Source of the DNA: Citrus sinensis
Lineage: Eukaryota > Streptophyta > Magnoliopsida > Sapindales > Rutaceae
Length of the DNA stretch: 64,000 nucleotides
Reading direction: 5' to 3'
NCBI RefSeq assembly: GCF_022201045.2
Contig: NC_068562.1
Coordinates: 15,561,001 to 15,625,000, forward strand
A model generated the notes under the pieces. That model worked only from the letters and a program-made list of their open reading frames with translations. It did no database searches and had not been told where the DNA came from. The stretch's first letter is position 1. Every line of letters begins with the position of its first letter. Shown here one piece after another: positions 32,706 through 44,773 of the stretch. The translations under genes were made by a program, and so were the position numbers.

Positions 32706-34190
32706 TTTTATTTGATTATATAACTAGTCCTTTAGGGAATGAATCAACTACAGATATGATATATATATAGATAAGCAGGATGCTCAAAAAGCTAAGCCAA
32801 CACACACACACACACACTATAGAAAGAGCTGTAATCATTATGTTGAGTTGGAAGGCAATACCCTTTCTGGCCCCTGTTGCGTTAAGTACATGTTGGATTT
32901 GAAATTTTATTTTATTCTTTAAGTCAAGCAGAAGAATTTTAAAGTTCTTATCACTTTTACCTTTACTTATGAAATCCCTTTAATTAATTATCATGTGTTC
33001 CAGTTTTGTTATTAAGTCGATCTATATGTTGGGTTTCTTAATTTGCTTTTCGTTTCTTCTTATTCTTTGTATCTTTCAAGCCACAAGATTGACTAGATCT
33101 AGAACACAACAAACAGTACTGTAATACTGCAAGTTTTTAGTCACATATTAATAATTGAATTTTAAAGATCATTATTATGCACGCAAATTCTCGTCCCAAG
33201 TAAATAAATATGTACAATGAAGATCGATATATTGAATGGAAATTTGAGAATAAAATCATAAAGGATTGGAATTTTCAAGCCTGCTCTTCAATTTATAATT
33301 ATCTAGTTAGGTATGTAGATATCGCTTCACTGCTATAAGATTGACTTGATCTTAGGCTAGCGAAGACAGAACTTATTAATCTTGTTGAGTAATTCTAACT
33401 TCATTTTTGCGTCATTTCATTTCTTCTGCAACAATCAAAGTTGATGAGTTCTCTTTATCTAAAGATTAGTGGGACAATTGGAATTTATCCCTAAAATCAT
33501 GGATTATATAATTGTTACTTTTGCTTTTTGGCAAGTTAATTCTCAAGTAATGCTACTATGATGAAGTGTGTAAAATACAAATTGAGTAGCTAACTAACAT
33601 CATATGTATTTTTGGCTTTTCACACAAGCAAGAAAGACGTGAAAGATCAATCCATTTTATTATCCTTCACTATTGTAAATAAACTAAAAGACAGTTGTGT
33701 TCGAAAATTAGGATAGTCCAGTTGAGGTCAAGGGACCAATTGCCCCTCGTGGCCTCTTACCAATCTTGTAGGGAAAAATTATTTAAATTTTTGTTTGTTT
33801 GTGTGGTTGGATGGGGTTAGGGTGTGTGGATTGGAAAAAAAAAATTACTCGGTCTTTTCTTTTAATTGAAGCAAAATTTTGTGAACCAATTTTAAATAAA
33901 CTAGCATTACTCTTTATTTATCTGTATAAATTTTATGAAATGAAACATTGTAAATCTTGAATCAAAATTAGATTATAATAAACTATATTGAAAAGGGAGA
34001 TTACTAGTTTCTTCTTTCTTGAAATTAATAAATACTACTTATTCCCTATTATTTTCATGATAGCTAATATCTAACGAAGTGAAAATGTTAAAAATTGAAA
34101 AATGAACGAAACAAAGGTTTTTTTAATAATGATGTTTATTAGAATAAGTTTGAATTAACAGCCTAGAGTTTTAGACTTTTTTATATAATA
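32706..34190. other. Upstream region of the ankyrin gene, no gene seen
   Basis: A CA microsatellite (about 32801-32817) and a TA-rich stretch at 32758-32768 (possible TATA region for the minus-strand gene) are present. The rest is AT-rich and without conserved frames. Confidence 0.35.
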
Positions 34191-34214
34191 ACCCTAAATA
34201 TCGTGAATTTACTA

Positions 34215-34455
34215 AAATAGATCTGAAATATTATTTTATAATAAAATTTTCTAAAATAACCGATCTAAATCGATTTATGTTCAATTTTTTATTGAGTTTA
34301 GTTCTTATTCGAAAAAACCGAACCAAAACAATCTAAAAAGATTCGTTTATGTTCAGTTTTTTATTGAGTTCAGTTCTTATTCGGTTCTTTTTATAAAATA
34401 ACCGATTTAAATCGATTCTGCTTAATTTCAATCCGAACCGTGCCCACCCCTAATT
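34215..34455 (-). mobile_element. Remnant of a hAT-like element
   Basis: Read on the minus strand the end is TAGGGGTGGGCACGGTTCGG (34452 downward), a common terminus of plant hAT-type MITEs. Inside, a block with TTTATGTTCA, TTTTTTATTGAGTT and AGTTCTTATTCG occurs twice (about 34275-34320 and 34345-34390). The opposite end was not found. Confidence 0.4.
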
Positions 34456-34654
34456 AATAAACCAAAAGCACTAATTCGTGGAAAGCAAATGGCCAAAGAA
34501 AGACAAACGTAAAAAAAAAAAAAAACAAACAAACAAACAAACAAATGAAGCCAACGCATGCAAACAGAAAAGTTTTTTTTTTTCTTTTGGTGTTAACCTA
34601 AAACATGCTTCGAAGCAAAATTAAATCAATCAAAGTTAAACTAATTTTCCAAAC

Positions 34655-35400
34655 AATCCCCCGGCACTGTGCTAAAAATTCATTGTGTAAATTTTAATAA
34701 ACTCGCAAGTATAGACTAGAGTAACAAAGTCGAACTCACAAAGACTGTCAATTTTTAAGAAAGTAAAATTTTATCTAAACTGATTATAACTCTACCATAG
34801 TTGAAAAGAAAATATTTTGTATAAATAGATTTAAACTAAAGATGCAATCAAATTAAAGACAAGTAAATTAATACGAGAATTCAAGATATTAAAGTTACCA
34901 GGGTTTCAAAATCTACCAAAGTTTAACTTAATAATTATCTAATTACCAATCAATTTCCAGTTTTAGAGAAAAAATTTGGAACTAATCTATATCTACTCAT
35001 AAATATAACAATTAAGCCCAATTAAAATTAATTTTGTGTAGGTTCTTTTTCTACTTAATAGCATGATATCTAAGTATCTACGTAAACATATTTAATAACA
35101 AAAAGTTAAAATTTTTCCTAATCAATTTGTGTAAATAATTTAATGAAGGACACTGAATCAATGATAATCACATATAAACTTTATAAATCCAAAAATTGAT
35201 TAAATCAAATATAAATCCTAACAATCAATAATGCATGATAGAATTGGTGAAATGATTTAACAACATTCAGATAATCATGTGAAACAAGAATCATAAACTT
35301 TAAAGCACACAAGTAGGGAATTAACTGAATAAAAAAAAATTTATTTCATTGATAAGAGTTTTATCCTTAACTTTAATATAGAAAATTTAATTATACAAAA
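34655..35400. mobile_element. Possible LTR fragment of a large retrotransposon
   Basis: The start CCCCCGGCACTGTGCTAAAA followed by CTCGCAAGTATAGACTAGAG and GTCGAACTCACAAAGACTG resembles a widespread plant LTR end (CCCCGGCAACGGCGCCAAAA ... CGCAAGTATAC ... CACAGGGACTG). No internal coding region is present. The call rests on remembered sequence and is tentative. Confidence 0.3.
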
Positions 35401-35794
35401 TTAATTTGGAAATAAAAGAGTACATAAAACCAGTCATGAAGATTAATTCAAGCGGTTGGCTCTTCTCTTTTTTTTTTTTTTTTCTTTTTTTGAGGACCTT
35501 GCCCTTTAAATTAAAAAATGCCAGAAGGAAAGGCTTTTATTTATCTTTCCCACGCGCGTGCTTATTTGGAAAAGAAATTGATAATGGCCCTGCTTCTATA
35601 ATGTGCCCGTCAGGTAAAAATCCAGTAACTTCAATTTTTTCCCATCTTAATTATTTTAAGTAATTTTATTCCCTAATCTTTAATTTATATTTTCAAGAAA
35701 AGTAAATTAATTAACAAAAACAATTAAATAAAAATAATAATAAATAAACAATTAGAGGTTAAATATGTTAATAAATTATGCTTATCACATGCAG

Positions 35795-36128
35795 GCCAGC
35801 ATACACCTATATTAGTTACCAAGGCCATGGTGTGTCAAGCCCTCACGGAACAAGCAATATAACTCATAATGTGGATGACACTGATAATGAATCTAGGCCT
35901 AGCCAGTAGCCATGGAGAAGGTCATGGTGTATCAAGCAGTCCTGGAGCAGGCAATGAATTTGTTAATGGGGGAGACAATTATATCGATGAATCAAGGGCA
36001 AGCCCTAGAGAGAGCCCGGTTTGTCGAGCCCTATGGGAACTATCAATGCAATTCATAATGAGAAAAACATAGATGATGAATCTGGGCCAAGTCTTGGAGA
36101 AGGTCACAATCCACTAAGCCCTTCTTGA
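35795..36128 (+). pseudogene. Broken paralogue of the SGPS-type repeat-peptide precursor
   Basis: After a gcag acceptor the frame reads QGHGVSSPHGTSNITHNVDD. A second unit (SHGEGHGVSSSPGAGN) continues in another frame, and the last units return to the first frame (GLSSPMGTINAIHNEKNI, then DDESGPSLGEGHNPLSPS-stop). Spacing between cores is about 30 residues, and the shared residues with the 7.1-8.5 kb precursor (GHG, SSP-GTSNAI, DESGPS-GEGH) show common origin. A 7-base tandem duplication (AGCCA-GTAGCCA, 35901-35912) brings in a TAG stop and changes frame. A second indel near 36005-36018 restores it. No signal-peptide exon was found upstream. It is probably non-functional unless splicing removes the damaged part. 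Confidence 0.6.
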
Positions 36129-36130
36129 CG

Positions 36131-36839
36131 CTTCGGACAAGGATTAAAACACATGCTTAGTACATCTATTTTGTGGTTGAAGTAAATGTTTTCTACTAAT
36201 ACTTAAATTAAAGAATCACTTATTAATTTATTTGTTTCCTTTTTCCTTTTGTTTTTTTTGTTTTTACTCTATTGTTTGGCTTAATTGTAACTTTATCCCT
36301 TACACACTCATGTGAGTAGAGTTCGATCTCTAAATCTCTTACTTTTAATACAAGATTTTTACCATCTCAAATAGATTATATATGTCTTTAGTTGTTTATC
36401 CAATAACAGAAGTAATTATATTTCTCGTGTGGAGTAATGCTACATACAACATATCTTAAAAATTATTATGAAGGATTCGTTCTATATTATATGTGAAGGG
36501 TAGTCCTTATATGAATTATATGCAGAAGAAGTAAGACCACACGATTGAATCCTCAATAATGAATAATTTATTTCAATCTAAAAGCCTTAGGCTTCAATAA
36601 CTAAAAAAGAAAAAAAAGACTTGGGAGCAGTTTTAGAGAAATAATTTACCTTCCTTCACTTTTTTCACACCATTTCCTTCACTTAATGATCCACCAAGTT
36701 AAATACTTGCACTAATCGATTGGCCAATGTCATGTGGCTTTGGAGAGGTACCAAAATTCACAGTTAAATGATTTGATATATATGGTCAAAAAGCTTGCAA
36801 TAATATATATAGTGATCAGTAAAATAACACTAATGTAAT
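36131..36839. other. Intergenic
   Basis: AT-rich DNA between the broken peptide gene and a LINE insertion. Nothing coding is seen. Confidence 0.35.
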
Positions 36840-37571
36840 CAGTAACCTTTTTTTTGGGTACAAAAACGAGCCTATCTAAAGGCTAAGCCAAAACAGTGCG
36901 AGGGTATGAAACCCCAGTACAATCATGCAGAAGCCATAAATCAGCCCCTGGAGGAGGAGAATTAAAAATGTGCAGACCAACAGGTAAGGATAGAGCAGAG
37001 TTTGCCAGGAAGTCAGCTGCAAAATTAGTTTCTCTGTAGGCATGTTTGATCTGCACTTGCCAGCCTCTGTTCAACAGATCCTTGATGCTCCTGATAAGTG
37101 ATGCATACGCATTTGGCCTAACACTGTCATTAGCCACCAATTGAGTAACGCAAAGACTGTCAACATCAACTTGAAGCTTTCGAATTCCTATATTCCACGC
37201 CAAGCATAATCCCTGGTAAAGGCCCCATAGCTCAGCTCCAGTTATGGAACCAACACCAATATTCATGCCAAAACCAATTATCCATTCTCCATCGCAGTTT
37301 CGAATTAAGCCCCCAGCACTAGATAAACCAGAACTTTTATGGCTTCCATCTGTATTAAGTTTAAACCATGGCCAGCTTGGGGCCACCCATCCAAAATGTT
37401 TTTCAACCTTCATGTCAGCAGGAACAAATAAGCTCTGGTTAATCTTCTGAATTTCCTCAGTACGACACTTAATACCTATCACTATGTGGCTCGTGCTGTT
37501 GGTTACACCATTGTGAAGGTTTTGATTACGCCAAAACCAAAGCCTCCAGATTGAAATAAACAGTAACCTTT
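36840..37571 (-). mobile_element. 5'-truncated LINE with 11-bp target duplication
   Basis: Direct repeats CAGTAACCTTT at 36840-36850 and 37561-37571 flank about 710 bp. A T-run at 36848-36855 marks the A-tail of a minus-strand element. The insert encodes only the end of ORF2. Target duplication, A-tail and 5' truncation are the signature of LINE retrotransposition by target-primed reverse transcription. Confidence 0.8.
36883..37560 (-). pseudogene. RNase H (RVT_3) domain of a LINE ORF2, truncated
   Basis: The frame is open from the truncation point at 37560 to the stop at 36883 and begins with WRLWFWRNQNLHNG. The RNase H domain shows FKLNTDGSHKSSG (first catalytic Asp), GAELWGLYQGLCLAW (Glu), LQVDVDSLCV (second Asp) and HAYRETNFAADFLANSA (C-terminal motif with the last Asp). 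All expected catalytic positions are present and there is no internal stop, so the insertion is probably young. Endonuclease and reverse transcriptase are missing. Confidence 0.8.
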
Positions 37572-38917
37572 AGTTTATGCATTAACAGGACTTTAGACAT
37601 AGCAGCCATAATAAAAAAGTATCGTAAGTACATTTGAAATAAACAAAATTGAGACCCTTGCAAAGCTGCAGTTAGTGTAATAGTGTGTTTTGAGTTTTTG
37701 GTAGTTTACAAAATAACTCAAATATTTGTTTGAGCCTGTTATGTCAAAAATCATTTGAAAAGTAAAAAAAAAATTAATTTTAGTGTCAAGGAAATTTTGT
37801 TAAAAGTCACTTGTGGTAAAACTACTCGATACTACAGCAGATTTTGAAAGGTAGAAAGAGAGTAACTTTTCAAAATTGAATTTTGAGAATTAATTTTATA
37901 ATTAATATAATTCTATATATATCCTCACATATATTATAAAAATTTAAAATTATCTTTATTCAAGTAAAATGATTAAATTTAAAGAGATTATTATCATCAC
38001 CAATTATATTGAGATAAAAAAATCAAGTTAAAATTAATAAAATAAAAATATTTATTTTAGTTATCAATTATCATATATGCATAATAAAAAAAATTATATA
38101 TACATGTTTTTATAGCAATAATAGTAAAATTTATCGAATACATACATCCACTTTTAAAACTTATAGCACATTTAAAAATAAATTGAGTGAGACTATTTGA
38201 ACCTATATTTATACTCTTCACACTTATTTTATAATAAAATTTTATATCACAAAAATATCCTCATATATAATTACGAAACCATTCTCTTTCTATTTCTTAT
38301 CTCTCTTGTATTTGCTTTGTGTGTATATTTCTCATTAAATTGATTTTGGTTAAGGTAGAAGAATGCTATTTCTATTCCATGAAATTATATAATTTATTAA
38401 TACCTAATTCAATTTTAGATGCTCTTGAAATTAAAAATGGTCTCTTGGTTACCATAAGAAAATCAATTTTTCCTAGAAAGCAATTATGCACAACCGTTCC
38501 TTTCCGTTCCAAAATATTTGCCGGTGAACTAATACTTTTCAAGGCGCCAGTTTCATATTTTAAAAATGTTTGCAATTGATCAACTCATTAACTTTCCTGT
38601 TGGGGTAAAAAAAAAATTATCAAAATAGTTATCTTTGTAACTTATATCCATTGTTGTATTTGGGAAGATATTTGCTATATTTATTATTTTTTGGGTTAGA
38701 TTAGGAAGAGAATTTTTCCCCCCCACTCCAAAAGTACTAGAATTTTGGGCAAAATTCTTGCTGGTTGCTGCAATTTCATATTTAGTTTGTACTTTTGTGG
38801 AAACATTTTTTTGGAAACAAATGCATAGGAGAAGAAGATGAATGGAGAATGGTTAGTTTTGGAACATGAGAGGGTTTTGTTGAGTAAAAATGGATGTTTT
38901 CAATTATAATGATGGAA
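37572..38917. other. Intergenic with a dispersed non-coding repeat
   Basis: At about 37680-38170 lies a repeat related to 48150-48660, sharing blocks such as AATTAATTTTAGT, TAATACAATTCTATATATAT-like, and ATATTATAAAA followed by TTTAAAATTATC. The remainder has no conserved frame. Confidence 0.45.
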
Positions 38918-39860
38918 TAAGGTCATCTCCAATGTGACACCAAAACTAACACCAAATCACCTTTTACACCATTTTTGATGTAAAATACTTCTCCAATGTA
39001 ACACTAAGGCCATCTCCAATGCATAACACCATTTTGGTGTAACACCAACACCAAAAATGTATTTTTTTTTCACACCAAAGTACTATTTCATATCCAACTT
39101 ATTTACACCAAAAAGAATATTCTTATTTTTATTCCTTTAATTCTCAAGAATTAATTCAATTAACACAATAAATATTACTATTAATATAGATAATTAAGTA
39201 ATAAGTAATTTTATATCGATTAACAAAAAAATATAGAAAATTATTAAATTTGCATTTAATTAACTAAATTAGTACATTATGAAAATTAAACATTACATTA
39301 ATATAGAAAAATACAATACAATAACAATAATATTCTAATTATTCGAATTACTAAATTCATCCCATAAATGATCAATTAGTGCATTTCGGAGTGCAATGTG
39401 AGCCTCTTTATCCTTGATTTGTTTGTGTCGAGCAAGAAATTCTCGAAATTAATGTTATTGACATTTTATTTTTATTATTAAATTTTGTGTTGAATTTTTT
39501 TATTTAAAATATTAGTATAATATTCAAAAATTAAAAAATGAAATTAAAAAATAACAAAAATAATAATAATAACTTAAAATATTATATAAAATAGGACATA
39601 TATGTAAATAAGATAAAATAATAAGGATATTTGGAACTTTTTTTTCCTAGCACCAAATATGGTGTAATGAATAGTGTTGCACCATATTTGGTGCAACACT
39701 ATTCATTAGACCATTTTGGTGTTACATTGGAGAAGCATTTCACACCAAAAATTTTACTATTCTTTTTTGTGTAAAATTTGGTGTAAATGAGTTAGAGCTG
39801 AAATAGTAATTGGGTGTAAAAAATGTACATTTTTTGTGTTAAGCATTGGAGATGTCCTAA
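38918..39860. mobile_element. PIF/Harbinger-derived element with TAA duplication, composite
   Basis: The ends GGTCATCTCCAATG (38921) and CATTGGAGATGTCC (to 39857) are inverted and flanked by TAA on both sides (38918-38920, 39858-39860), as PIF/Harbinger insertions are. A second left-type end (TAA then GGCCATCTCCAATGC) occurs at 39006-39020, so one element seems nested in or fused to another. The subterminal regions are full of TTGGTGT/ACACCAA repeats. An interior fragment (39335-39439, minus) encodes a transposase tail. A second related copy lies in inverted orientation at 56338-57113. Confidence 0.75.
39335..39439 (-). pseudogene. C-terminal tail of a Harbinger transposase
   Basis: The minus-strand frame reads FLARHKQIKDKEAHIALRNA followed by LIDHLWDEFSNSN and a stop at 39335-39337. 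The pattern F-L-x-x-x-x-x-I-x-x-x-x-x-H-x-x-L-x-x-x-L-x-x-H-L-W is characteristic of the last residues of plant PIF/Harbinger transposases. About 35 of roughly 400 residues remain, and no catalytic part is kept. Confidence 0.6.
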
Positions 39861-40617
39861 AGAAGAACGGTTTAAAGAGTAAAAATTGGGTTCAAATAGC
39901 CTCACCCAAATAAATTTTACTAAATGATTAAATAATTTTCTTCTTGCCGTTACCAGAATTGACCCTTGCTCAAGTCATTAACACAGTCCCACAATATATG
40001 ATGCCCCATGCACGTCAGACATTAAATTTTAATTTTTTTTTATATACAAAAAGGAATTCAATTGACTTACAGATGTCGCGAAATCAATGATTCACTATCA
40101 CCTAAGAATATTGTATGATCTTTAAAGTACTAATGATAGTGGATTAAGGTGCTCAAAAACGCAAATCATGATGCTCTTTGGTTTATTTACAATTTCAATA
40201 CTGGTAACATAAAGTCACATAATTTTACCATGAGTCCAAATGCTTACCATATATCGGCCACTAGGGCTCATTAGATCAATTTTTTGTCTTGTGGGTACCT
40301 AAATTGTAAGGCAGTATTCTGTTGGATGAGATGCAAATGAAAAATGAAAAATGAAAAACCGATTATTAAACAACAAAAGTCAATTTCTTGCCGTTTTAGC
40401 CTCGGCTAAACACAAAAGGAGGAGTCATTTTTCAGCTCGTTTTAATAGAAGCACCGGCAGCCATGCACCAAGATACAGATAGAAGGCAAAAGCTTGATTT
40501 CAGAGTTTGAACTCCAAGAAGGTTGCCATAATTTACTCAAAAGCTTTGTTCCAATGGAATTAGCAGGCAAAATATTGAGTTCAGAGGTTGAACTTGGAGA
40601 AGATCACCATAAATTGA
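39861..40617. other. Downstream region of the tubby-like gene
   Basis: No gene is seen. The part near 40400-40617 probably includes the 3' UTR of the minus-strand tubby-like gene. Confidence 0.4.
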
Positions 40618-42376
40618 TCATATTGTGCAACACAGCTTTGAATCAATCGAAGCCAAGCAAATGCTGAATGCTTGGTAACCAGTCAAAGGATATCTGCAGA
40701 GGGTAAGATGTATTCTTAGTACTAGTTTTATATTCCCACAGAAATTCATGCATAATTTATTGATATTACCACAGAAGTTCATGCATAATTTATTGTTCAT
40801 TGCCATGAGCTGTTTGATCAATGTGACTGAGAAATGGTTAATGGTTAGGCTATAGTTACCTGAAATCCATCACATATTTTGACTTCCCCACCCGACCAAG
40901 CTGCAAAATCGTCTGCTTCCCATTCTCCTAAGGAAAGCATATAAAGTCAGCCATCACAAACCAAAATCTTTTCTCAATTCACTATATTAGGGCAACCCAC
41001 TATCTGCAAAAAGATAATTCTTCTATATTCAAGGCCTTGGAAGCCAATATTTTCCACGAGTCCTACTGTATACATGTGTGTAAACATGACTGCATATGTC
41101 TGCATGAATGAACTTTAAACAGAAAATTGCAATATACCTCCAGCATAAGCTGAAAATTCTTTACTGAACTTTGGATTCTTAGTCCAGCTCTTCCCCTGTC
41201 TCTAAAGTCCAACTCATACTGCTTTGAAATCTGAAGAAGAAAAACAAATAATTTACAATGAAAAAAGAGGAATTTCAAGGAGGAAGAGACAAATGAAGGC
41301 TGAAAGACTCTGCTATTGTCTTAATTGAACTTACATTATTATAATGAGGAATCCTCGAAGAAAGCTTGTGAACTTTATCCACTTTTCCCTGCCAATCCTT
41401 GGGCAGTCCGTTAATATGTGGCTGCTAACATGGAAGAAAATAGATGCAAGTATCATTCTGACTGGACTTGAGGCTATGGAAAACAGTAGACCAAGGAAAC
41501 TACTATAAAAATTTTCAATAGTTGTAATCATTTACTTCATGGTTTGACGACTTATGATACCTTAGAATCTGTTGAGCTGATCTGGGTAGTATTATTCTTC
41601 AATAGCATGGACTGATGCTTGGGTATATATGCCCGCATACTTCTGTAGCTTCCTGTCCAAGTGGCTATCGTAGGAATGAATCTGTTGAAACAAATTTTTT
41701 TTAAAAAAAAAAACTTAGACTATGTGAAAGCAAAAATACACACACAGCACACACACAGTTGGTGATTGGCTTACGTTACAACAGCAAGGAGCGGATTAGA
41801 TTGCTTTTTAATTGAACTGAGACGGCTACTCTGCAATCAAAATACATGTTAGTAAAATTATTGACAAAATATTCACAATAAAAATACAAAATATTTACAG
41901 CATTGAACCTGATCCCTTATAAGGTATTTCGAACCCATGAGATTTGAGGTCACCATCCCAATGAAACTATCATCTGAATTCGACTTTATTCCCCTTGTAT
42001 TCTGAGCTATTGTAAACTCTGACTTTCCCTTACACCGCTTGTGCTGAGCTACAGCTAGTTTTCTGTTCTGTCGTCCCTGACCTTCCTGCAAAATTTAAAT
42101 GTTGAGTCAAAAGATCCGAGAAGAAATTGGCTTGTGTAAACTGAAATTGTGCACAATTTATAGCCTTAAATCATTAATTGTAGTTCCTTCAACAGAAAAC
42201 ATTAGTCCATCTATACACTGACAAACACATTGGCAAATGGGTATTGAAGGAGACTAGAGCCTAGGATGAGGCCAAGAAAAATCCAATAAGCCATCAAACT
42301 ACAAGGTTTACTAAGCCATGGGAACCACAAAATTTAATTAGAACAGAAATTACTCTCATGCGATTACAGCATGTGT

Positions 42377-42407
<31 letters not shown>

Positions 42408-44066
42408 ATAGAAATGACTGCATCCTGTGGCAACTTGTTTAAACAACAAATTTTTAGCTGGCCATTTCAGTAGTAGATAAAAAAACGAACAACTGGAGTC
42501 GTTAAGACACTGATGCCTTCAAGAAGACTGATGAAAAGTGGAAGAGTATCGTCTCAAAGTACACAACTTGCAAATAATTCAAACATCTACCCTAATGACA
42601 TTTGAATTCATCCTTCAACAATTGAGTAACTTAGATAATAACCTAAAAGAAAAAGAGTCAATATTTTGAATAAACAAGAATGAAAGAATTTAACCATCTC
42701 ATCAAATGCCTCCAATGAAAGAAAAATCAGTGTAAACCTTAAGAAGGCAGTTAGCATAATATTAAAACATTTTGTAGAAGGAATTAAAGCACCACATATT
42801 AAAACATGTGAAACATCATTGCTGGCTTTGAACTGTGGCTCAGTCATATGCATTTCTGGGTGTCAGGTCCATTAGATTTGTTAGCATTGTATTAAGAACT
42901 TGGCTTCAACAGTATTTGGTATCAAAAAAAGATGTGTTCCGTATATCACATGAACAAGCATTGGTTCCATTCTACATATCTTCAGTACAAACTATGAAAT
43001 ATGCATCCTATCAGCAGAAAACAGAACAGCAGGCATGCCCTACTGATCATCAAAATAGTCCAATACAAATTAACTTGCTATCATTTATCAATGCTTATTA
43101 AGTCATGGTCAATTAACACTCAGTAACCAGAATATCACACCCTAACATCAATTTATGTTAGGTCCTTTAAGTTAAATTCTTCTCCACAAATGCTGTAAAA
43201 TTCAAACTATATCCAGTAGTGAAAAATCAAAACACAGCAAGTAAATTAAACATCATTATAGCATAAACAGCGACGGTTGCATGCAATTCTTCTAAAAAAA
43301 TCCAAGATAAAATTATTTACAAATTAGTAAAATCTCACGTAAGTGTAAAGTGAGTAAAGAAAACCCCCATGTGGAGATGCTTCCTTCACAATTACACAAG
43401 TACATCTCCCAATGTCCAATGGCAATGGCCTGGACAACAATGCCCTGCAACAACACCACCACCACCAAATCAAGAAAATGGTTTCGTAACCATTAGTAAT
43501 CAAAAGTGTATTTAAAATGTGTACCTATTAGGAAGTGTAGACCAAGAAGAAGCAGGGGCTGCCTCAGAATCAGAGTAGTCCCAAATATTCAAAGAACTCG
43601 AATTCTCAGACTCAGTAGGATCCCAAACTCTGGACCCAAAAGCCTTATCGGGCTCATTCATTTGCATGCAAAACTCAAGAGATGAAGGCTTCAAGATTCT
43701 CTCAGTAGATAAAGACTTGAAATGTGAAACCTGTCTGATGGGCACATCAGCACCAGACCACCGGTTCGTGGACAAGGATTTCAGAGCTAACCCATTTTTG
43801 GGAGCAGCATTTTCTCTGTCACCCCCATCTTTATTAAAGATACTGTTGTCGATATGCTTATGATTGTTGTTATTATTGTTAACATTCTGCTTCTTGTTTG
43901 GCTCTGCATTTTCTTTGTTGTCGCTGAAAACGGCCGACTCTTCTCCTCCTCCTCCAGCTCCACCTTCACAGCAGCTGCGATTGTGTTTTAGTTCAGTGAA
44001 GGGATTAACATAGAGGGGATTGTACGAAGATTGATGTGGAACTGTGGGTTTCTTGAAGCCTGTCAT
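40618..44066 (-). CDS. Tubby-like protein without F-box (TLP8-like)
   Basis: Nine exons join to 441 residues: 43525-44066, 43339-43444, 41909-42085, 41775-41830, 41561-41681, 41335-41421, 41138-41230, 40860-40927 and 40618-40693. All junctions are GT-AG. The first 180 residues are low-complexity (Gly, Asn and acidic runs), with KENAEP but no F-box. The tubby domain begins around RPLPLDIGRCTCVIVKEA and runs through LYSLYTYEGQGRQNRKLAVA, NLMGSKYLIRDQ, DFRDRGRAGLRIQSSVKNFQ and QLGRVGKSKYVMDFRYPLTG, to the terminal ICLASIDSKLCCTI. Canonical plant TLPs have an N-terminal F-box and the end FDTKLACE. The missing F-box and divergent end match Arabidopsis TLP8 (At1g16070, from memory). Tubby domains bind phosphoinositides; this protein should not act as an SCF adaptor. 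It is divergently placed relative to nothing nearby. Confidence 0.92.
42378..42407. repeat. Poly-C run of 30 bases
   Basis: An uninterrupted C homopolymer in intron 2 of the tubby-like gene. Because the gene lies on the minus strand, the transcript would carry a G-run able to form G-quadruplexes. Homopolymer length is unreliable in assemblies. Confidence 0.9.
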
Positions 44067-44147
44067 TTTGCAGCATGCAAGAGAAGGAAAAATGAAAGGA
44101 AACGCAAAGTGTTGCTGTTTTCAACCGTTGGGTTGTTTCCAGGAAAC

Positions 44148-44155
44148 ATTTTATA
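44148..44155 (-). promoter_or_regulatory. TATA box of the tubby-like gene
   Basis: TATAAAAT on the minus strand, 82 bases above the ATG at 44066. A start near 44118 would give a roughly 50-base leader. Confidence 0.55.
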
Positions 44156-44593
44156 TTCTTGGGAAAGATTTAAATTTGCTTCGGGAACTGGTAAATTTTT
44201 GTGTTTATATTACTCCCAATTTACAAAGCAATTTGACCCTTCCTATGATTCTGCCACGTCAGTAAAATTATAGGGGAAAAGTAAAAAAAAAAAAAAATTA
44301 AGTGAACTAAAACACTGTTATATTAGGGGATCTACTATTACTCATATTATTTTTATCGATTTTTTTTTTTCAAATAGTGGTGTATGGAAAAGTTTCCGAT
44401 TAAGCATTACGGTACCAATTAGATTTTGCCACGTGCCATCGGTGCTATCGTGGTGGGGCTCACGGACTGTGGGTGTATGACGCGGAGGCGAGATCAGTCA
44501 GTAGTTGTTTTGGGTTGGTGCAATTTATGAGACCAAGGTGAGGTGAGTTATTTGAATTTGAAAAGCGCATAGGAAAATGCGTTTGGTGGAACC

Positions 44594-44773
44594 AACGGTG
44601 TCGTTTAGTGTGTTGTTCGAGCTTTGGCCAACGGAAAGACTCACGTGGCCGAGAAGCGGGAACTGTGTTTGATTTGAATACATAACGGTGTCGTTTAGTC
44701 CGCGGTTTTAGCTTTGGCTAACGGAATGATTTGTGTGGCCGAGAAGCGGGATCTGTGTTTGATTTGTGTAACT
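44594..44773. repeat. 90-bp tandem duplication upstream of the tubby-like gene
   Basis: The block beginning AACGGTGTCGTTTAGT and ending TGTGTTTGATTTG occurs at 44594-44683 and again at 44684-44773 with about 15% difference. GTGGCCGAGAAGCGGGA is shared exactly. It lies 0.5 kb upstream of the tubby-like gene and might affect its promoter. No coding content is seen. Confidence 0.8.

Noticed and set aside
41331..41531. Minus-strand frame across an exon of the tubby-like gene
   Set aside because: Wrong phase; the true exon 41335-41421 reads PHINGLPKDWQGKVDKVHKL in the family frame.
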